Below, in pieces: positions 10,414 through 22,259 of a DNA stretch of 64,000 nt. The stretch's first letter is position 1. Each line of letters begins with the position of its first letter. The position numbers and the translations under genes are program-made. Origin of the DNA: Paramarasmius palmivorus (lineage: Eukaryota; Basidiomycota; Agaricomycetes; Agaricales; Marasmiaceae); the NCBI GenBank assembly GCA_037176845.1, contig JAYKXP010000059.1, forward strand, positions 62,001 through 126,000, read 5' to 3'. The notes beneath the pieces were generated by a model. The model did not search any database, was not told where the DNA came from, and saw only the letters and a list, made by a program, of their open reading frames with translations.

Positions 10414-12488
10414 TGTTCAATAGAACCAGAAGCGCTACAGAAATGCTGGGCGCAATCAAAAGAACAGAGAGGATAGTAGAAGAAGCTCTGTAAGTACAGT
10501 GTACTGGTCAAGGAGTGTTTGCCCCTTTATGACGGTAGACAAGCTGCGGCAGGCAGTGCCTGCCACCCTGGGAACTATTGACCAAATTGGCAATGGGCGC
10601 TTCAGCAGTTCTGAGGTCGTTCTGAGCAGGTTCTGAGGCCGCTTTTTCCTTCGTTGTCGGCTTGTGCCAGAACGTTGAATTTGGTTCGACTCCTTGCCTC
10701 CCGAGCGATACAATAAACCATCCGGAACTTGGTCGGCCATTCTGGAGGCTAGCCCACTTCCTGCTCCGCTTGTCGGTCAATTTATATTGTGTTCTGTTTC
10801 CCTTTAACCAGACGACAAAAATTCTGAAATACGCACTGTTCCACATACTTAGCGGTCTTGCAAGGAGTCCTCAATTCTGTCGCAGTCCAGCCGCAATTCA
10901 AGCTTTTCCAAGTTCACTTACCGGGCCTTCAGCTTCAACGTTTGATTCCTGACATGGTTGCCGTGGACAGGTTCCGAATCCTTTGGGAATGAGATTCTAG
11001 GTGCTCGACCACCATCGACTACTCTGCGGTTCCCGAAACGTGAAACGACATTATGAAGGAGCAGACATGTAGCGAGCACAGAGACGGGCGCGATGCCAGG
11101 TGCTGAAGAGTTCGCATATTTGTTAGAGTGGTGCCTTGGCGGTACTCAGTTGTGCGTCTGCCCGTTTTTACTACCTTCAAAATGCTGACAGGAACCTTTA
11201 TTATTAGAGAATACCTGCAGCGTCCGATAAGGAAGTCTTGAATCAAGACTAACAGGAACCTTCCATGTTGCAGTAGCTGCCGCTGTAGAGCATAGTGCAC
11301 CATCGACGTGGAGACGCCAAAACACATCTCAACTAGGTTTTCCCAATCCGTACCCGCCTTCAACGTTTCAACTACCGCTGAACGCGTCAAACCCATACCT
11401 TGATCCTTTAGATGCCATGAAACTCCATCTCGACACTATGCTGATGGAATACGACGGTATGTCGATTTTTGCAATCCCACGCACGAGAATCGCAGTTCAA
11501 CCCTCCTAGACATTGCCTCGAGCGATAATACGACGTATTCAGCAAAGTGGAAGGGTCAACTACCCGCTTGTTTGTGTTGTTGGCGCGAACCTCTCACACC
11601 TCTAGGATAAATCATTCTAGCTGTGGGAGGGGTTGCCCTGGAACCTTTGTATCAGAAGTACCTCGTGGGCCTTTCTACACCTTGAATGGCTTGGAAGCCT
11701 TGTCGCTATAAACATCAGAACGATGGAGAGTCTGACAAGACGTTTTGCTTGCATTTTGCGCGGAACTTCCGAGCTTTATCCTTCTGAGGGTTAGGTACAA
11801 TTAAAATCCATGTTCTTAGAATAGTCTCAAGAAGTATGGCGGCTTGTTGTATGTAACAGCTAGCCCAGGAGACCAGTGTGATGTATGTAACACCTTGGCG
11901 GTTTTCGATGACGAGCGTCTGCGCACAAAGGCACACCTATACACTACCACCACCATCTCGGACTGTGTATCTCTTCCATGTTTCGTTCGTCGACCGTATC
12001 TGCCTCGTATCGCTATGGATAACGACACTGATACATGGCCATGGATTGGTGGAGCAAGAAGAAAAGATATGCCGCAGAAAGCTAGTATTTTGTCCGCTAT
12101 CTCTGAGTGCGTCTCTGGTGCTTTTTCTCGCCTGTTTTATTCAGTCCTTCGACAGTTCACGCCGTACCCGTTGCTATAGGATCATTCATGGCCCAAATAA
12201 CAATTTCTTTTCATTAACATGTCGATTGACGGACAAATATCGGCTTTCCCTCTCGAGCTCCAGTCAAGTGCATACCGGACGGTCCGCAATTGCAACAACT
12301 TCTTAGCATTTATGGCCGCGACGGTCAGCTGCTGCTCGCCTGCTAGGAACGGGTACGGTGTAACGAGTGTGTTCCATATGGTTTTTTCTTTAAAAACTTC
12401 GACTCATTCCCGCTCTTCTTCCTGAAGGGTATCCTTACAGGCCATTTAAGCCACCACAGCAGGGCGCGCAGCTTTCTCGACCCACTCC
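10414..12488. other. Long divergent intergenic region
   Basis: Two kilobases between the amidase (minus) and the GH3 gene (plus). I examined both strands. The open frames at 10456-10740, 11019-11396 and 11844-12306 have no recognisable motifs, several begin with non-ATG codons, and none assembles into a spliced model. The region is therefore treated as promoter/intergenic, with one strong palindrome listed separately. Confidence 0.4.
10548..10564. repeat. 17-nt near-perfect palindrome
   Basis: GGCAGGCA and TGCCTGCC are perfect 8-base inverted arms around a single base. This could be a dimeric transcription-factor site in the promoter of the amidase gene (135 bases upstream of its start) or chance. 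Confidence 0.6.
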
Positions 12489-15400
12489 ATGCGGCTTCTC
12501 CATACCCTTGTGCTGGCACCAGTAGTGCTAGGCTCCTCGTTGAAGGCACGAAAATTCCCACTTGAAGCCAGGCAAACCAACTCAGATGGCTCGTTACCGA
12601 CCTACAAAAATCCTGAAGCGGCTATTGAGGACCGAGTTGAGGACTTATTGGAGAGGATGACGCTGGAAGAGAAGGTTGCACAATTGTAAGTGCCTCTATC
12701 TATCCAAGGCAGGCGCGTCCTCAGCATCACAAATAGAATTCAGGGTGACATCAACGGCTGGATGGATATGGATGACCCCCTGGACAACACGCTCACGTAT
12801 GATCAGACCGGCTTGGTATGATACCAGCTCAAGAATCTATCGCTCACGTATCTAATAGTTGTCACAGGAGGAGATGATGCGACTCAAGGGCGGCTCCATA
12901 TGGGGTGGTTACCTTGTGCCCTACGAGAAATTCGTTTACGGTGTCGAAGTCGGACAACGGTACTTAATGGAAAATACTACACTTGGAATCCCTGCCCTAA
13001 TCCAAAGCGAAGGTTAATACAGCCTGTCGATGTTGATTAAAAGCGCTGATTCGTGTCCATAGGATTACACGGTTTCACGAACAATGGCACTATATTCCCT
13101 TCCCCAATTGGTCTCGCTGCTACGTTTAACAGGGAACTTATCACTTCAGTTGCCTCGGTGGTCTCTGACGAAGCTGAAGGACTCGGTATCAACCATATTT
13201 TCGCGCCCGTTCTTGATTTGGGCCGTGAGCTGCGATGGGGTCGTGTCGAAGAGGGGTTCGGAGAAGACCATTACTTAACTGGCGAAATCGGGTTGGCCTT
13301 CGTCAAAGGTATTCAAGATGGAGCTAGAAGAAACGTTACTGCAACAGGAAGCAAGCGTATGGCAGGTAAATTGATCTTTCATTGTACTGAAATAGCGGTG
13401 AACTGACCTTTTTTCAAAGCGACGTAAGTACCTCGGTCAGGCCTAATGACAAACCAAATGACTAATCCGACGTAAAAGCTGCAAGCATTTCGCGGCATTT
13501 GGAAGCCCTATCACTGGATTGTGTGTGGCATTCTTTGAACTGTACCTTGAGACAATACATCTGACACTACTTGACAGGAACCTCGCTCCCGTCGTCGGAG
13601 GCGAACGTGATCTCCGCATGCAGTACCTTCCTCCATTCCAACGGGCTTGTCTTGAAAGTCTGAGTATCATGACAGCATACTCGAGCTACGATGGTGTTGC
13701 CGCCGTTGCTGATAAACGTTTGTGCCTCATGCTTCTGATAGCAAAAGTGGTCTAACACGGTTACTTTGTACAGATCTGCTCACAGATATCGTGAGTTTGA
13801 TGAGCCTCCTCTTGTTTGTGTTGTCCTGACAAAACTCTTTACTCACTTAGCTCAGAAACGAGTGGAATTACCCTTACTGGGTCACTAGGTGACTATGTCG
13901 TGTCATTACTTCTCACAAACAGATTATACTTACTCGTCCAACAGCGATGCCGGAGCTGTTGATTTACTCCAAACCTTACATCAGGTCTGCGAAACAAGAG
14001 AATGCTCGGCTAAGACTGCTGTTGAGAATTTCAGCGGGGAAATGGGTGGCGGAACCTACACGTATTTGACGCTGGTTGGTGAGTGGATATGAGCAATATC
14101 TCCCGAAAAGTAATTCACCCTTGTGTAGACCAAGTGAATGCCGGACAAGTTGACATCAAATACATCGATGAAACGGTTAAAACACTGCTGAGAACCAAAT
14201 TCACGCTTGGTTTATTTGAAAGTAGGTGACCAGGTATTCAAAAGCGGCAGTATTTGACCCTTCCCTTTTGATAGATCCGTACCCGTACTCGAATTACCTC
14301 GAAACTATTCGCACCCCCAAATCCCAAGAAGTGCTCCATGCGTCGGACCTGGAGAACATTGTGCTACTAGAGAACCACGATAACACGTTGCCGCTCAGCA
14401 AAGGCATTGGAAGTATCGCTCTGATTGGCCCTCAAGCTGATCGAGTCACTGTAAGTATTTCCTTTCGGATTTCTAGCTAAAACTAATTGATCATATGCCT
14501 CTCAGTTTGGGGACTACGTCTTCTTCAATGCAACTCTGAATGGCATTACACCATTAGAAGGTTTCAAGCAGTTCCTCAGTAACAGTTCCAGTTCGACAAC
14601 AGTCAATTACGCCGAGGGATGCAAATTATGGTCAAATGACGAAAGTGGCTTTGAAGAAGCTGTCAATGCTGCAACATCCTCAGACATAGCCATTGTTATG
14701 GTACTTCATTCCTCTGCCTATGATTTGAGTTGTGCTAACTCCATCTTAGGTCGGGACATGGTCGCGAGATCAGACTGAACTTTGGCAAGGCCTTAACGCC
14801 ACTACTGGGGAGCACGTCGACATCCACGACCTAGGCCTCGTAGGCGCTCAATTAAAACTGGTTCAAGCTGTAAAGGCTGTCGGCAAGCCAACTATTGTTG
14901 TTTTCGTCAGTGGAAAACCCATTGCAGAGCCATGGGTCCAGGCCCGTAAGTCCGTTTTGGACACTACGTCCGTATGTACAACATTATTCACGGTCCTTTC
15001 CTCTAGACGCGGACGCGGTGATCCAGCAATTCTATCCCGGAGAACTCGGAGGCCTCGCACTTGCTGAAATCGTTTTTGGAGCTGTGAACCCATCCGGTAT
15101 TTATTTGTATTCTCTACCGTATTTCTCGTCCTGATAGGAATTTCCTAGGCAAGCTTCCCGTGTCTTTCCCTCGGGATGTCGGAACGACGCCCATTTTTTA
15201 TAATTATCTCAAAGGGAGTCGACCTCTAGAAGATCCTGGAGCTGTGCTTGATGACGGGACGATGATATTTGGGCACCAGGTATGCTTCCCCACAAATCCA
15301 AGAAATCTCTTAGTAAGAATTATAATAGTATGTCCTTGAAAGTCCGGCCCCGCTCTGGAGCTTTGGACATGGATTGAGTTACACAACATTCAACTAGTCA

Positions 15401-15905
15401 GTGTTTTTTTTTTCGGATCTGAACCTCACCCTGACCGACTTTACCCTCTAGTACCGATCTCAGCCTGTCTTCCTCCACGATTGGACAAAGTGATGATTTC
15501 TCAGTCACGGTCACTGTCCATAACACGGGATCTGTGGCTGGCCAAGAGGTTGTTCAGGCACGTTATATCCGATATCTTCGATGATGACGCCGCTCATATT
15601 TGAAGCAGCTTTATGTTACCGATTTGGTAAGCTCAGTCGTTGTTCCCAATCAGCAACTCGTCGGATTCGAGAAGGTTCATTTGGAGTAAGTGTCTATCTT
15701 TGCATCATTCGCACGCGTTCCACTGACCGACGGTCACCTTCATAGACCTGGAGCCTCTCAAACAGTAACAATCAACGTCGAGTCATCCCAGTTGGCTCTA
15801 TGGACGACAGAGAACAAGTGGGTTGTTGAACCTGGAACGTTCGTAGTCAAGGTCGGAACAAGCGACCAAACCTTCGGCAAAGCCAATCTTACTGTTACAG
15901 CATGA
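12489..15905 (+). CDS. Secreted GH3 beta-glucosidase, 21 exons
   Basis: Exons: 12489..12685, 12737..12815, 12868..13012, 13063..13365, 13420..13423, 13479..13520, 13578..13717, 13774..13790, 13851..13888, 13945..14078, 14129..14221, 14275..14450, 14506..14700, 14750..14945, 15007..15096, 15149..15279, 15329..15396, 15452..15557, 15609..15685 and 15746..15905, for 796 aa. There is an N-terminal signal peptide (MRLLHTLVLAPVVLGSS). The GH3 N-domain holds PALIQSEGLHGF, NHIFAPVLDLGRE, CKHFAAFGSP and MTAYSSYDG. The nucleophile is D323 in YWVTSDAG. The GH3 C-domain (ENIVLLENHDNTLPL, QQFYPGELGG, SFGHGLSYT) and a fibronectin-III-like domain (HNTGSVAGQEVVQLY) follow. It should release glucose from cellobiose or other beta-glucosides. 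Two oddities: a 4-nt exon and a GC-AG intron (15558..15608). The next plus-strand gene is a transporter, which may be coincidental. (The list shows 20 intervals plus the joined start; count them by coordinates.). Confidence 0.93.
13420..13423 (+). other. 4-nt microexon (CGAC) of the GH3 gene
   Basis: The exon ending at 13365 leaves ...AAG CGT ATG GCA G, and the exon from 13479 begins C TGC AAG CAT. Direct joining breaks the frame. Retaining 13366-13423 introduces stops. Including CGAC, which is preceded by TTTTTTCAAAG and followed by a strong GTAAGT donor, gives M-A-A-T-C-K-H-F-A-A-F, close to the near-invariant GH3 MATCKHFAAFG segment. The complete CDS is divisible by three only with it. Confidence 0.8.
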
Positions 15906-16390
15906 AGTCGGTTATTTATACGCGATATGTTCTCTGGACTGCCGCCCAACTAGTCGAGATGAATATCATTTTGGTTCCACTCGATGCGACGGCGCTAAGT
16001 GGGAATAGGTGTGGCACGCCACCATTCTCAATCAATCAGCCTGCCCTCAAGACCAATGGTACTTTTCTCCGGAAGGTAGTTCAACTGAAAACCTTCCCCA
16101 GAGAACCCGCGCTGCCTTGCGCAGTTCCGTCTCACAAATCCAGGTCAGATTTACCCTCAAGGGGCAGCATTACCACGTTACTGCCCTCGTGGCCTCATCT
16201 CCAACTCTATCTTACCTCCGAAAATATAATACATCGCTATCAACGCCCGTCACCGGCTATGTGTAATCCGATCCTTACGGCTTACTTCCTTAGCACTTGG
16301 GGACGAGATGATCTCACTATTCGCCAACCGATCTGACTCGCCGCCCTTTATAAGGCTGTCCGCTTCAGCTTGAGCGGTAGCGACCTTGAG
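15906..16390. other. Intergenic, tandem plus-strand genes
   Basis: 485 bases holding the 3' end of the GH3 gene and the promoter of the MFS gene. A 144-aa plus-strand open frame crosses it but has no ATG-led plausible protein content. Nothing else is seen. Confidence 0.4.
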
Positions 16391-18675
16391 ATGTCTACAA
16401 CACCCTTGAACGCGCCGAGTCTTAATAGTATACTCGATGATGGCTTCGAAAAACGGACATTGTAAGCCTGGTTTCATGTCCGTCTTTGCTTCGAAGTTGC
16501 TGAGCTCTCTTAGGCGACGCGTTGACAGACGGCTTTTGCCGCTTTTGGGATTGCTCTACGCCGTGAATGTGGTCGATGGCGGTAATCTTGGACTGGCCCG
16601 TACTGCAGGAATGGGTGAAGACTTGGTAAGTCTCTAGCTCATTAGGCTTGTTCGCGTTCCAATGACTTCCATTAAAGGGGCTTGATATAGGTTCGCGATA
16701 TAGCCTCGTGTCGACGTTCTTCTTCGTTCCTTATATTCTGCTGTGTGTCTCATATTTCCTCTCGAGTACTGTCGTCTAAAAGGGACACGCAGACAGCTTC
16801 CAAGTAACCTCTTGTTGCGATACGTCGGTCCGCGTCCTTGTCTTGCATTTTACGTTATTAGTTGGGGAGCCGTGCAGGTAGGGATGGGGTTCGTCCCAAG
16901 CTGGGGTTGGCTCCTTGTATGCAGAACACTTCTTGGGGTATTTGAGGTAAAGAACTATTAGATATGGGGAATTTACAATCTGAACTGACTTCCTCGAAGG
17001 CTGGATTCTTCTCTGCTGTGACGTTCATTATCACTACGTGGTACGTGTTGAAGCATTATTTGTTATGAAGCAGTTCTTGTTAATAGGGTTTTTGCAGGTA
17101 CAGAAGGCACGAAGTACAAACGAGGTAGAATTTCGGTGTGGCAAGCGTTGGGTTACATGTACTCAACCCGGTGTTTTAGACTGGCCTTTTTTTATCTGTT
17201 CACACAAGCAGTAGGAGGTTTTAGCGCGATACTGGGTAATTTGTTTTACCTTCCCAATGACAAACAGACTGAAGACTTTATCAAGCATACGCTATCAGTC
17301 TCCTGAAGGGGAAGTGCGGATTGAACGGTTGGCAATGGATTTTTGTAAGCTTTCTTTTGTTCTTCTTGGGTTTATTAACTCTATGGCTGCAAAGATTCTT
17401 GAGGGAGCAGGTACCATCTTGCTTGGAATAGTCTCCTGCGCATTTCTCCCAGATTTCCCGGACCGCAATACGTTCCTAACGAAGGAAGAAACAAAGGTCT
17501 GTAAGGGAGCACAATATCGAAAAGTGAACTCAGCTAGTGTTTTAGCTTATTCTTGATCGCATCGAGCAAGATCGTGGAGATGCCCTCCCTGACCAAATTA
17601 CTACAACAAAAGTCCTACATCACTTGGCCGAGCCAATGCTTTGGGCCTACGGTGAGCGAAAGCCACGATAGTCGCTTTGGCAATTGATATTGAAACAATC
17701 CGTGCAGCGTTCATATTTATGGCAGCTACAATGCCTGCATATGCACTAAGTAGATAACCGTTTGAACCCAGCAGATGTGATAATGTTGACCAATTGATCA
17801 GGCTTCTTCTCGACCATCATTTTGTCTGGGATGGGCTGGGACACGAAATCGGCCCTGCTCCTGACTGCACCACCTTACATTTTTGCGGTAAGTGCCATCG
17901 TTAGAAAGTCGATGCTGATGACTAGAGGGACTTTAGGTGATTGTTGCATTCTCTTTCTCTTGGCTTTCGGACAGAACAAGGCAGCGTGGCCTGTTTATTG
18001 CGATACAAACGGTCATTACTATTACTGGAGCCGCTATCACTGGCTTCGCAGAACACAACGGAGTGAGATATCTCGGTTCGTATCCCGAAGTCTCTGGCAT
18101 TTGACCCGTATAATAATATTCATCAGGTCTCTTCCTCACGGCAGCAGGATCTCTCGGCTGCGTTCCGAGCATATTAGCATACGTAAGTTCACACTGGATT
18201 CTGTATGTCAATGAGTTACTGACAGTGGTCATTAGAGCTCTAACAACGTGGTGAGCCACTCTAAGGTGAGCCGTCTCTGAGATGCAAATTTATTTCGCTC
18301 TGATCCTGGTGATGATTGCAGAAATCAGTGACGACCGCGGTCGTTGCCAGTTCTAGAGGTATCGGTGGTATTATTGCATCCACCGTGTTCGTGCTTCAAC
18401 GCTTCATCTTGTTTCCGAGTTGCTAACCCCTGCGTGCAGCTTTCGTCAGCAAGACTATCCTCGGTATAATTGACCTTTTGATGCCATGGTTCCTTGACTC
18501 ACTGCACGATACTAGATATCTCAATGGACTTTGGACGATAATTGGTTTACAGATTGGATTGCTAATCGTCCTCGGCGTCACAACCTTGACGTTCATGCGA
18601 AGAAACCGGCTATCACGCAATGGAAAGCTGGAGGATCCTTTAGAAGGGCAACCTGGGTTCTTCTACACGTTATAG
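16391..18675 (+). CDS. MFS transporter, anion:cation symporter (Dal5/allantoate permease-like), 18 exons
   Basis: Exons: 16391..16461, 16514..16625, 16678..16742, 16793..16946, 17000..17040, 17098..17124, 17180..17235, 17286..17344, 17395..17496, 17546..17651, 17708..17749, 17802..17887, 17937..18075, 18127..18182, 18236..18265, 18322..18386, 18440..18463 and 18516..18675; 464 aa. The pattern DRRLLPLLGLLYAVNVVDGGN at TM1, then GSRYSLVSTFFFVPYILLQL, RTLLGVFEAGFF, GKCGLNGWQWIF, PDFPDRNTF, DRIEQDRGDA and a late FRQQDYPRYLNG, is that of fungal allantoate/nicotinate/pantothenate-type permeases at the plasma membrane. Substrates in this family range over vitamins, ureides and organic anions. About twelve helices are predicted. 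The usual TM1 Asp-x-x-Asn is slightly altered (VVDGGN). All introns I placed are GT-AG. Confidence 0.93.
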
Positions 18676-18973
18676 ACTGGAATAAATATCCTTGTTCAAG
18701 CAAAGTAAATGAAGAACTGCAGCGCTCGTACAACACGGGATTCGCTTCTTTAATCAAATTGCTTGCAGATCATCACAAGTTCTTCAGGGCCGCATTGCCA
18801 GGACCGCCCGTCGCCCGAACAGACTGGTGTGTCTAAAATCTTTGAGCGCGCATTTTCAATGAGTTTGGATGTGATCGATCAGCCTCCTCGCTTGAATTTA
18901 TTCACGCGATGTAGTCGTACATGGACAAGTTTGGGGATTAGTCGCCGAGGGAACCCGAGGAACTTTCTGCCTT
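18676..18973. other. Convergent 3' region
   Basis: 298 bases between the stop of the MFS gene and the stop of the minus-strand GH76 gene. No gene is seen. Confidence 0.4.
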
Positions 18974-20926
18974 TCAGTTTGCGTTGACGGCCGACACTAG
19001 AACGTCTAATGCCGCGAGCTGACCCCATGTCGTGAAATCTTGCGGGGGCCCGGTCCAAGATGATGAGTATGAGCTGCCGTTCGCTGCAAGATCCAATAGC
19101 GCATTGTACTGAAAATGAGGGTTAGCGAAGTTTGGCATAACGTTGATAGAAATTGAACTCGCCTGGACATCGATATAGCTGTGGATGAGAATCTTTAGAT
19201 CGTTGTTGGAGCTCCTCTCGAATGCTTCATGAAGACCGCGAATGAAAATAGCTGTAGCCGCAGGAAAGTCGAGCTCAGGGGATAGCCATGCTAGGTCAAG
19301 GACAAAACTCACCCTTGAAGCCAACGCCGTCGTTATTCTGGGACGGACTGGCACCTTCTGTAATGATACCATCACTGCCACCCCAATGGTTAGTCTTCAT
19401 AGCCGAATTAGCGATAGTGGTGTAGCTGGTTCTATTCTCAGTGCCTGCCCAGAGCCTAGGATTGGGCCACGTACAGAGATGTCCATTGCGCATCGCCTGT
19501 TATCGCCGCTAATACGCTAAGCCCTTCGACATACTTACCACTGTTATATGTAAAGAGCCAATCCGCAGATGACCTGCCACAGTCGTGACCATTGACTGTG
19601 TCCAGAACGATGTTATCGCCATTGATGTTGTGATTTTTGATCCAATTGGCGCTCAGAATGGCTGCGTCTTGATATTTTCCATCGCTCGTGATCTCAGCCA
19701 GGAACGCGGATAGACTTATGGTATCATTGATCCTGTCAGAGAAGTTGAGGGGTAGCATTGCTTGCTACGCACGTCAGGTAAAGCCTTCGGGTGGAGGGTG
19801 AGCGGAATTCTTCAAGGAACAATGGATAGGAAAGTTACATACCCAGTTGTCACTGAATTGATTGCTTGATCATCTGCCACGGGGCGCTGGATAGCAAAGC
19901 AGCGTGAGATCGATGCTCATACGCGAGAAGACTGATTCGTACCCAAAAGACCCCTCCTGCCATAGTAACTAGACATCGAGCTTTAGTTCCGGACTTAGCC
20001 TGGAAGTCGACTGCACCAACCTCCATCACAGGTACCCGCTAGACTGAAACTCTTCACGGGAGTACTGCCCGAATTTGCCTGCGCTTGGGTAACGACACTG
20101 ATAAAAATCATGACGTGTGAAACAAGTCCTTATGCAGAAGATGCGCAACCTACTACTGAGAGACGTGGTTCCAGGTAGCGATTGCATGTGCAAGCAAGTT
20201 GTTGTCCTGTGAATGATCGTGTTCATGAAATATTCAACATCACGATGTGGAACCAACATACACCATAAGCTCTGTGAGCATAGACCGCGCTTGTAGCCCA
20301 CCACCTGTGATGCCATGCATGTGATGAGCGCGTTCGCTCCGTTTACGTCGTCACGGTTGACCCGTCCACTCACAGTGCATCATCGTTGAACTGCGAACTG
20401 TTGAGTCAGTGGACCGTGCTCAGAAGAGTTCATGGGTCTCACCCTAGATGACAATCAGCTCATGATTTCTGACACCACATGAACCAAGAATACTGACTCA
20501 AACTTGTCATAATTGGCGTGTAAATTGAATGCCGTATTGAGGTTGTTGACCACCCGAGCTTGGTTCGTATTGGTGCCAGTGATATGATCAAGGTTGGCCA
20601 TCGCAGAGAAGACGTTTCCAGACTGCCAATATCCAATCCCTGCGGGACCGTGGCCATGATTAATTATCGTGAAGTCGATGTACCATATTGCTCACCAGTG
20701 AATTCGGCCGTGCTGGAATCCAACTGAGGGAGGATCTCGTTGATGCCATTCTGCGCTATAGAGATACGTTCTTCGAGAGGTCGATCATTACTGAATTTCT
20801 ATCACATTGTGTTCAGTTAATTGTAGAGGAAGATTGCTTCAAACTCACTCTCCAGGATAAAGGTACACCCAAGTCTTGAGAGTACACAGTAGATACGAAT
20901 ACGAGAGCCGCGAGGAGCTGAAGCAT
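18974..20926 (-). CDS. Secreted GH76 alpha-1,6-mannanase, 14 exons
   Basis: Minus-strand exons: 20926..20849, 20798..20696, 20639..20494, 20390..20374, 20304..20262, 20206..20157, 20097..20021, 19956..19933, 19873..19843, 19784..19773, 19732..19471, 19436..19313, 19251..19163 and 19108..18974; 396 aa. GH76 enzymes (such as yeast Dfg5/Dcw1) cleave or remodel alpha-1,6-mannan. After a signal peptide (MLQLLAALVFVSTVYSQ) come TGIGYWQSGNVFSAMANLD, the catalytic Asp pair D112-D113 in FNDDALWW, VYAHRAYG, SLAGTCDGGGVFW, AINSVTTG, the block from LFTYNSGKY to VEGLSVLA, and IFIRGLHEAF. No GPI-anchor signal is seen at the C-terminus (SAVNAN), so it is probably soluble and may act on other fungi's walls. 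Tiny exons (12 and 17 nt) and a GC-AG intron (19162..19109) are needed. Donors at 19932 and 19470 are weak guesses. Confidence 0.88.
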
Positions 20927-22259
20927 TGCTGGACGGACAGGGTAACGGCACCCAATGGTCACCGTATATAAAGGTACGGGAAGCCCCTGTGAACGCATCG
21001 CTTTGAAGTGATTCACAAGGGCAAATTCGACCGTTGCCATCAAACTGCACACTGTTTCAGAAACGGAGTATCGATAGTGGCATCCCGCGGAACATCGTGA
21101 CTAGAAAGGGTTGAAACCACATTATAGACCGCATGGAAGACACTGGGGCTCGGACTGATTCAGAGGTAGTATTTTGCCGGCCAGTACTGTGTTGGAGCCA
21201 TGATGACGCGAGGGTGTCTTCTGGCGAGTGTCGAGAGAAAGTATGACGTTCTTCGAGGTCATCAGTCGAACAGTACGTCTCCTACAATAGAAGAACATAC
21301 CGTTTATACGCAGAACCTAAGTCAATCCACGCTCCCTCACGTATGATCATTCACCCGAATAATAATTGAATAGCAATGCATGTGCCATGACTCTCCACTC
21401 GATGCGTATCTCCTTCCCAGTCCATGTGAGATGACTTCTTAGATTTATGTGCAAATGAACAACTTACCTATCAGTGCGCCGTTTTCACTTTTGCCCAGCA
21501 TGATGCATGCTCGAAGAGTCATGGTCCCGGCTTTGTGTTTAGAACCGAGAAGCAAGAATCGCAGCTGCACAGTGCACAGCTGTTGCGAGAACTCTCACGT
21601 GCAACGTCGGACTCTGAACTCCGACTCCGAGCCGATAATCGTCACCGATTCCCTGCACGCTTACTTACATCCTTTTGGTTACCCTCAGACTGGCACAAAA
21701 TTCAAGCAAGATATCTCTTGGACTCCGGAAACAATAGCATCAAGCGATCGCTTGCACTCTATACTATCATGTGCATTGTATTCCTTGATAGATGCTACTA
21801 GTGGGGAAGGTTTCTTGAGGCTCAACCCCTTTCAAGTTGCATCTCATGTATCGAGGATTCGAGTTGGACTTTGGCTACATCAGGTCTTTCTCAGTCAACG
21901 ACAGTCGGCTCAAGAGATACACCAATTCGCCAGTCTGCCACCACAGATTATCTGCGAAACATTGGCAAAACCGAACTCAGCTAGGAACTCTGTTCGATCA
22001 TCAAACCTTCAACCTCATCAGTATCGCTTCCAAAAACTGCAGCTCACTTCCGGTCAGAAGATCTGCATCTCTACTCAAAGATACCTAAACCAGAAGCAAT
22101 GAAAGATGATCATGATGGATGCGCCTTCAGCACTGCAGAAAATTCTGGTTCCTGTCAAGCTTCCCACATTCCGTCGAGGTTCTTTTCTCCCATCGTCGTC
22201 TCCTTGTCTCGCCCTTCCGCTCATTTAAACATTCTCTCGCTCGTTTGGTTCTCTTCCTC
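20927..22259. other. Divergent promoter region with an unsupported 215-codon open frame
   Basis: A TATATA at 20965..20970 is about 40 bases upstream of the GH76 start. On the plus strand 21455..22102 is open for 216 codons from an ATG, but the translation is Ser/Arg/Cys-scattered without domain, signal peptide or hydrophobic pattern. I do not call it a gene. The last 170 bases must hold the promoter of the DUF6534 gene, with pyrimidine-rich tracts (CTCTCGCTC, TCTTCCTC). Confidence 0.4.

Noticed and set aside
12489..18675. GH3 enzyme plus MFS transporter as a dedicated sugar-uptake pair
   Set aside because: The transporter belongs to the allantoate/vitamin-type anion symporters, not to sugar porters, so a direct substrate link is not supported.
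19456..19758. Minus-strand ATG (MLPLNFSDR) as start of a separate GH76 gene
   Set aside because: The ATG lies in an intron; splicing joins upstream exons with signal peptide and catalytic Asp pair to this region.
21455..22102. 216-codon plus-strand open frame between the GH76 and DUF6534 genes
   Set aside because: No domain, signal or hydrophobic pattern, many rare residues (Cys, His, Arg, Ser scattered), and it occupies the shared promoter space. Kept only as a note.
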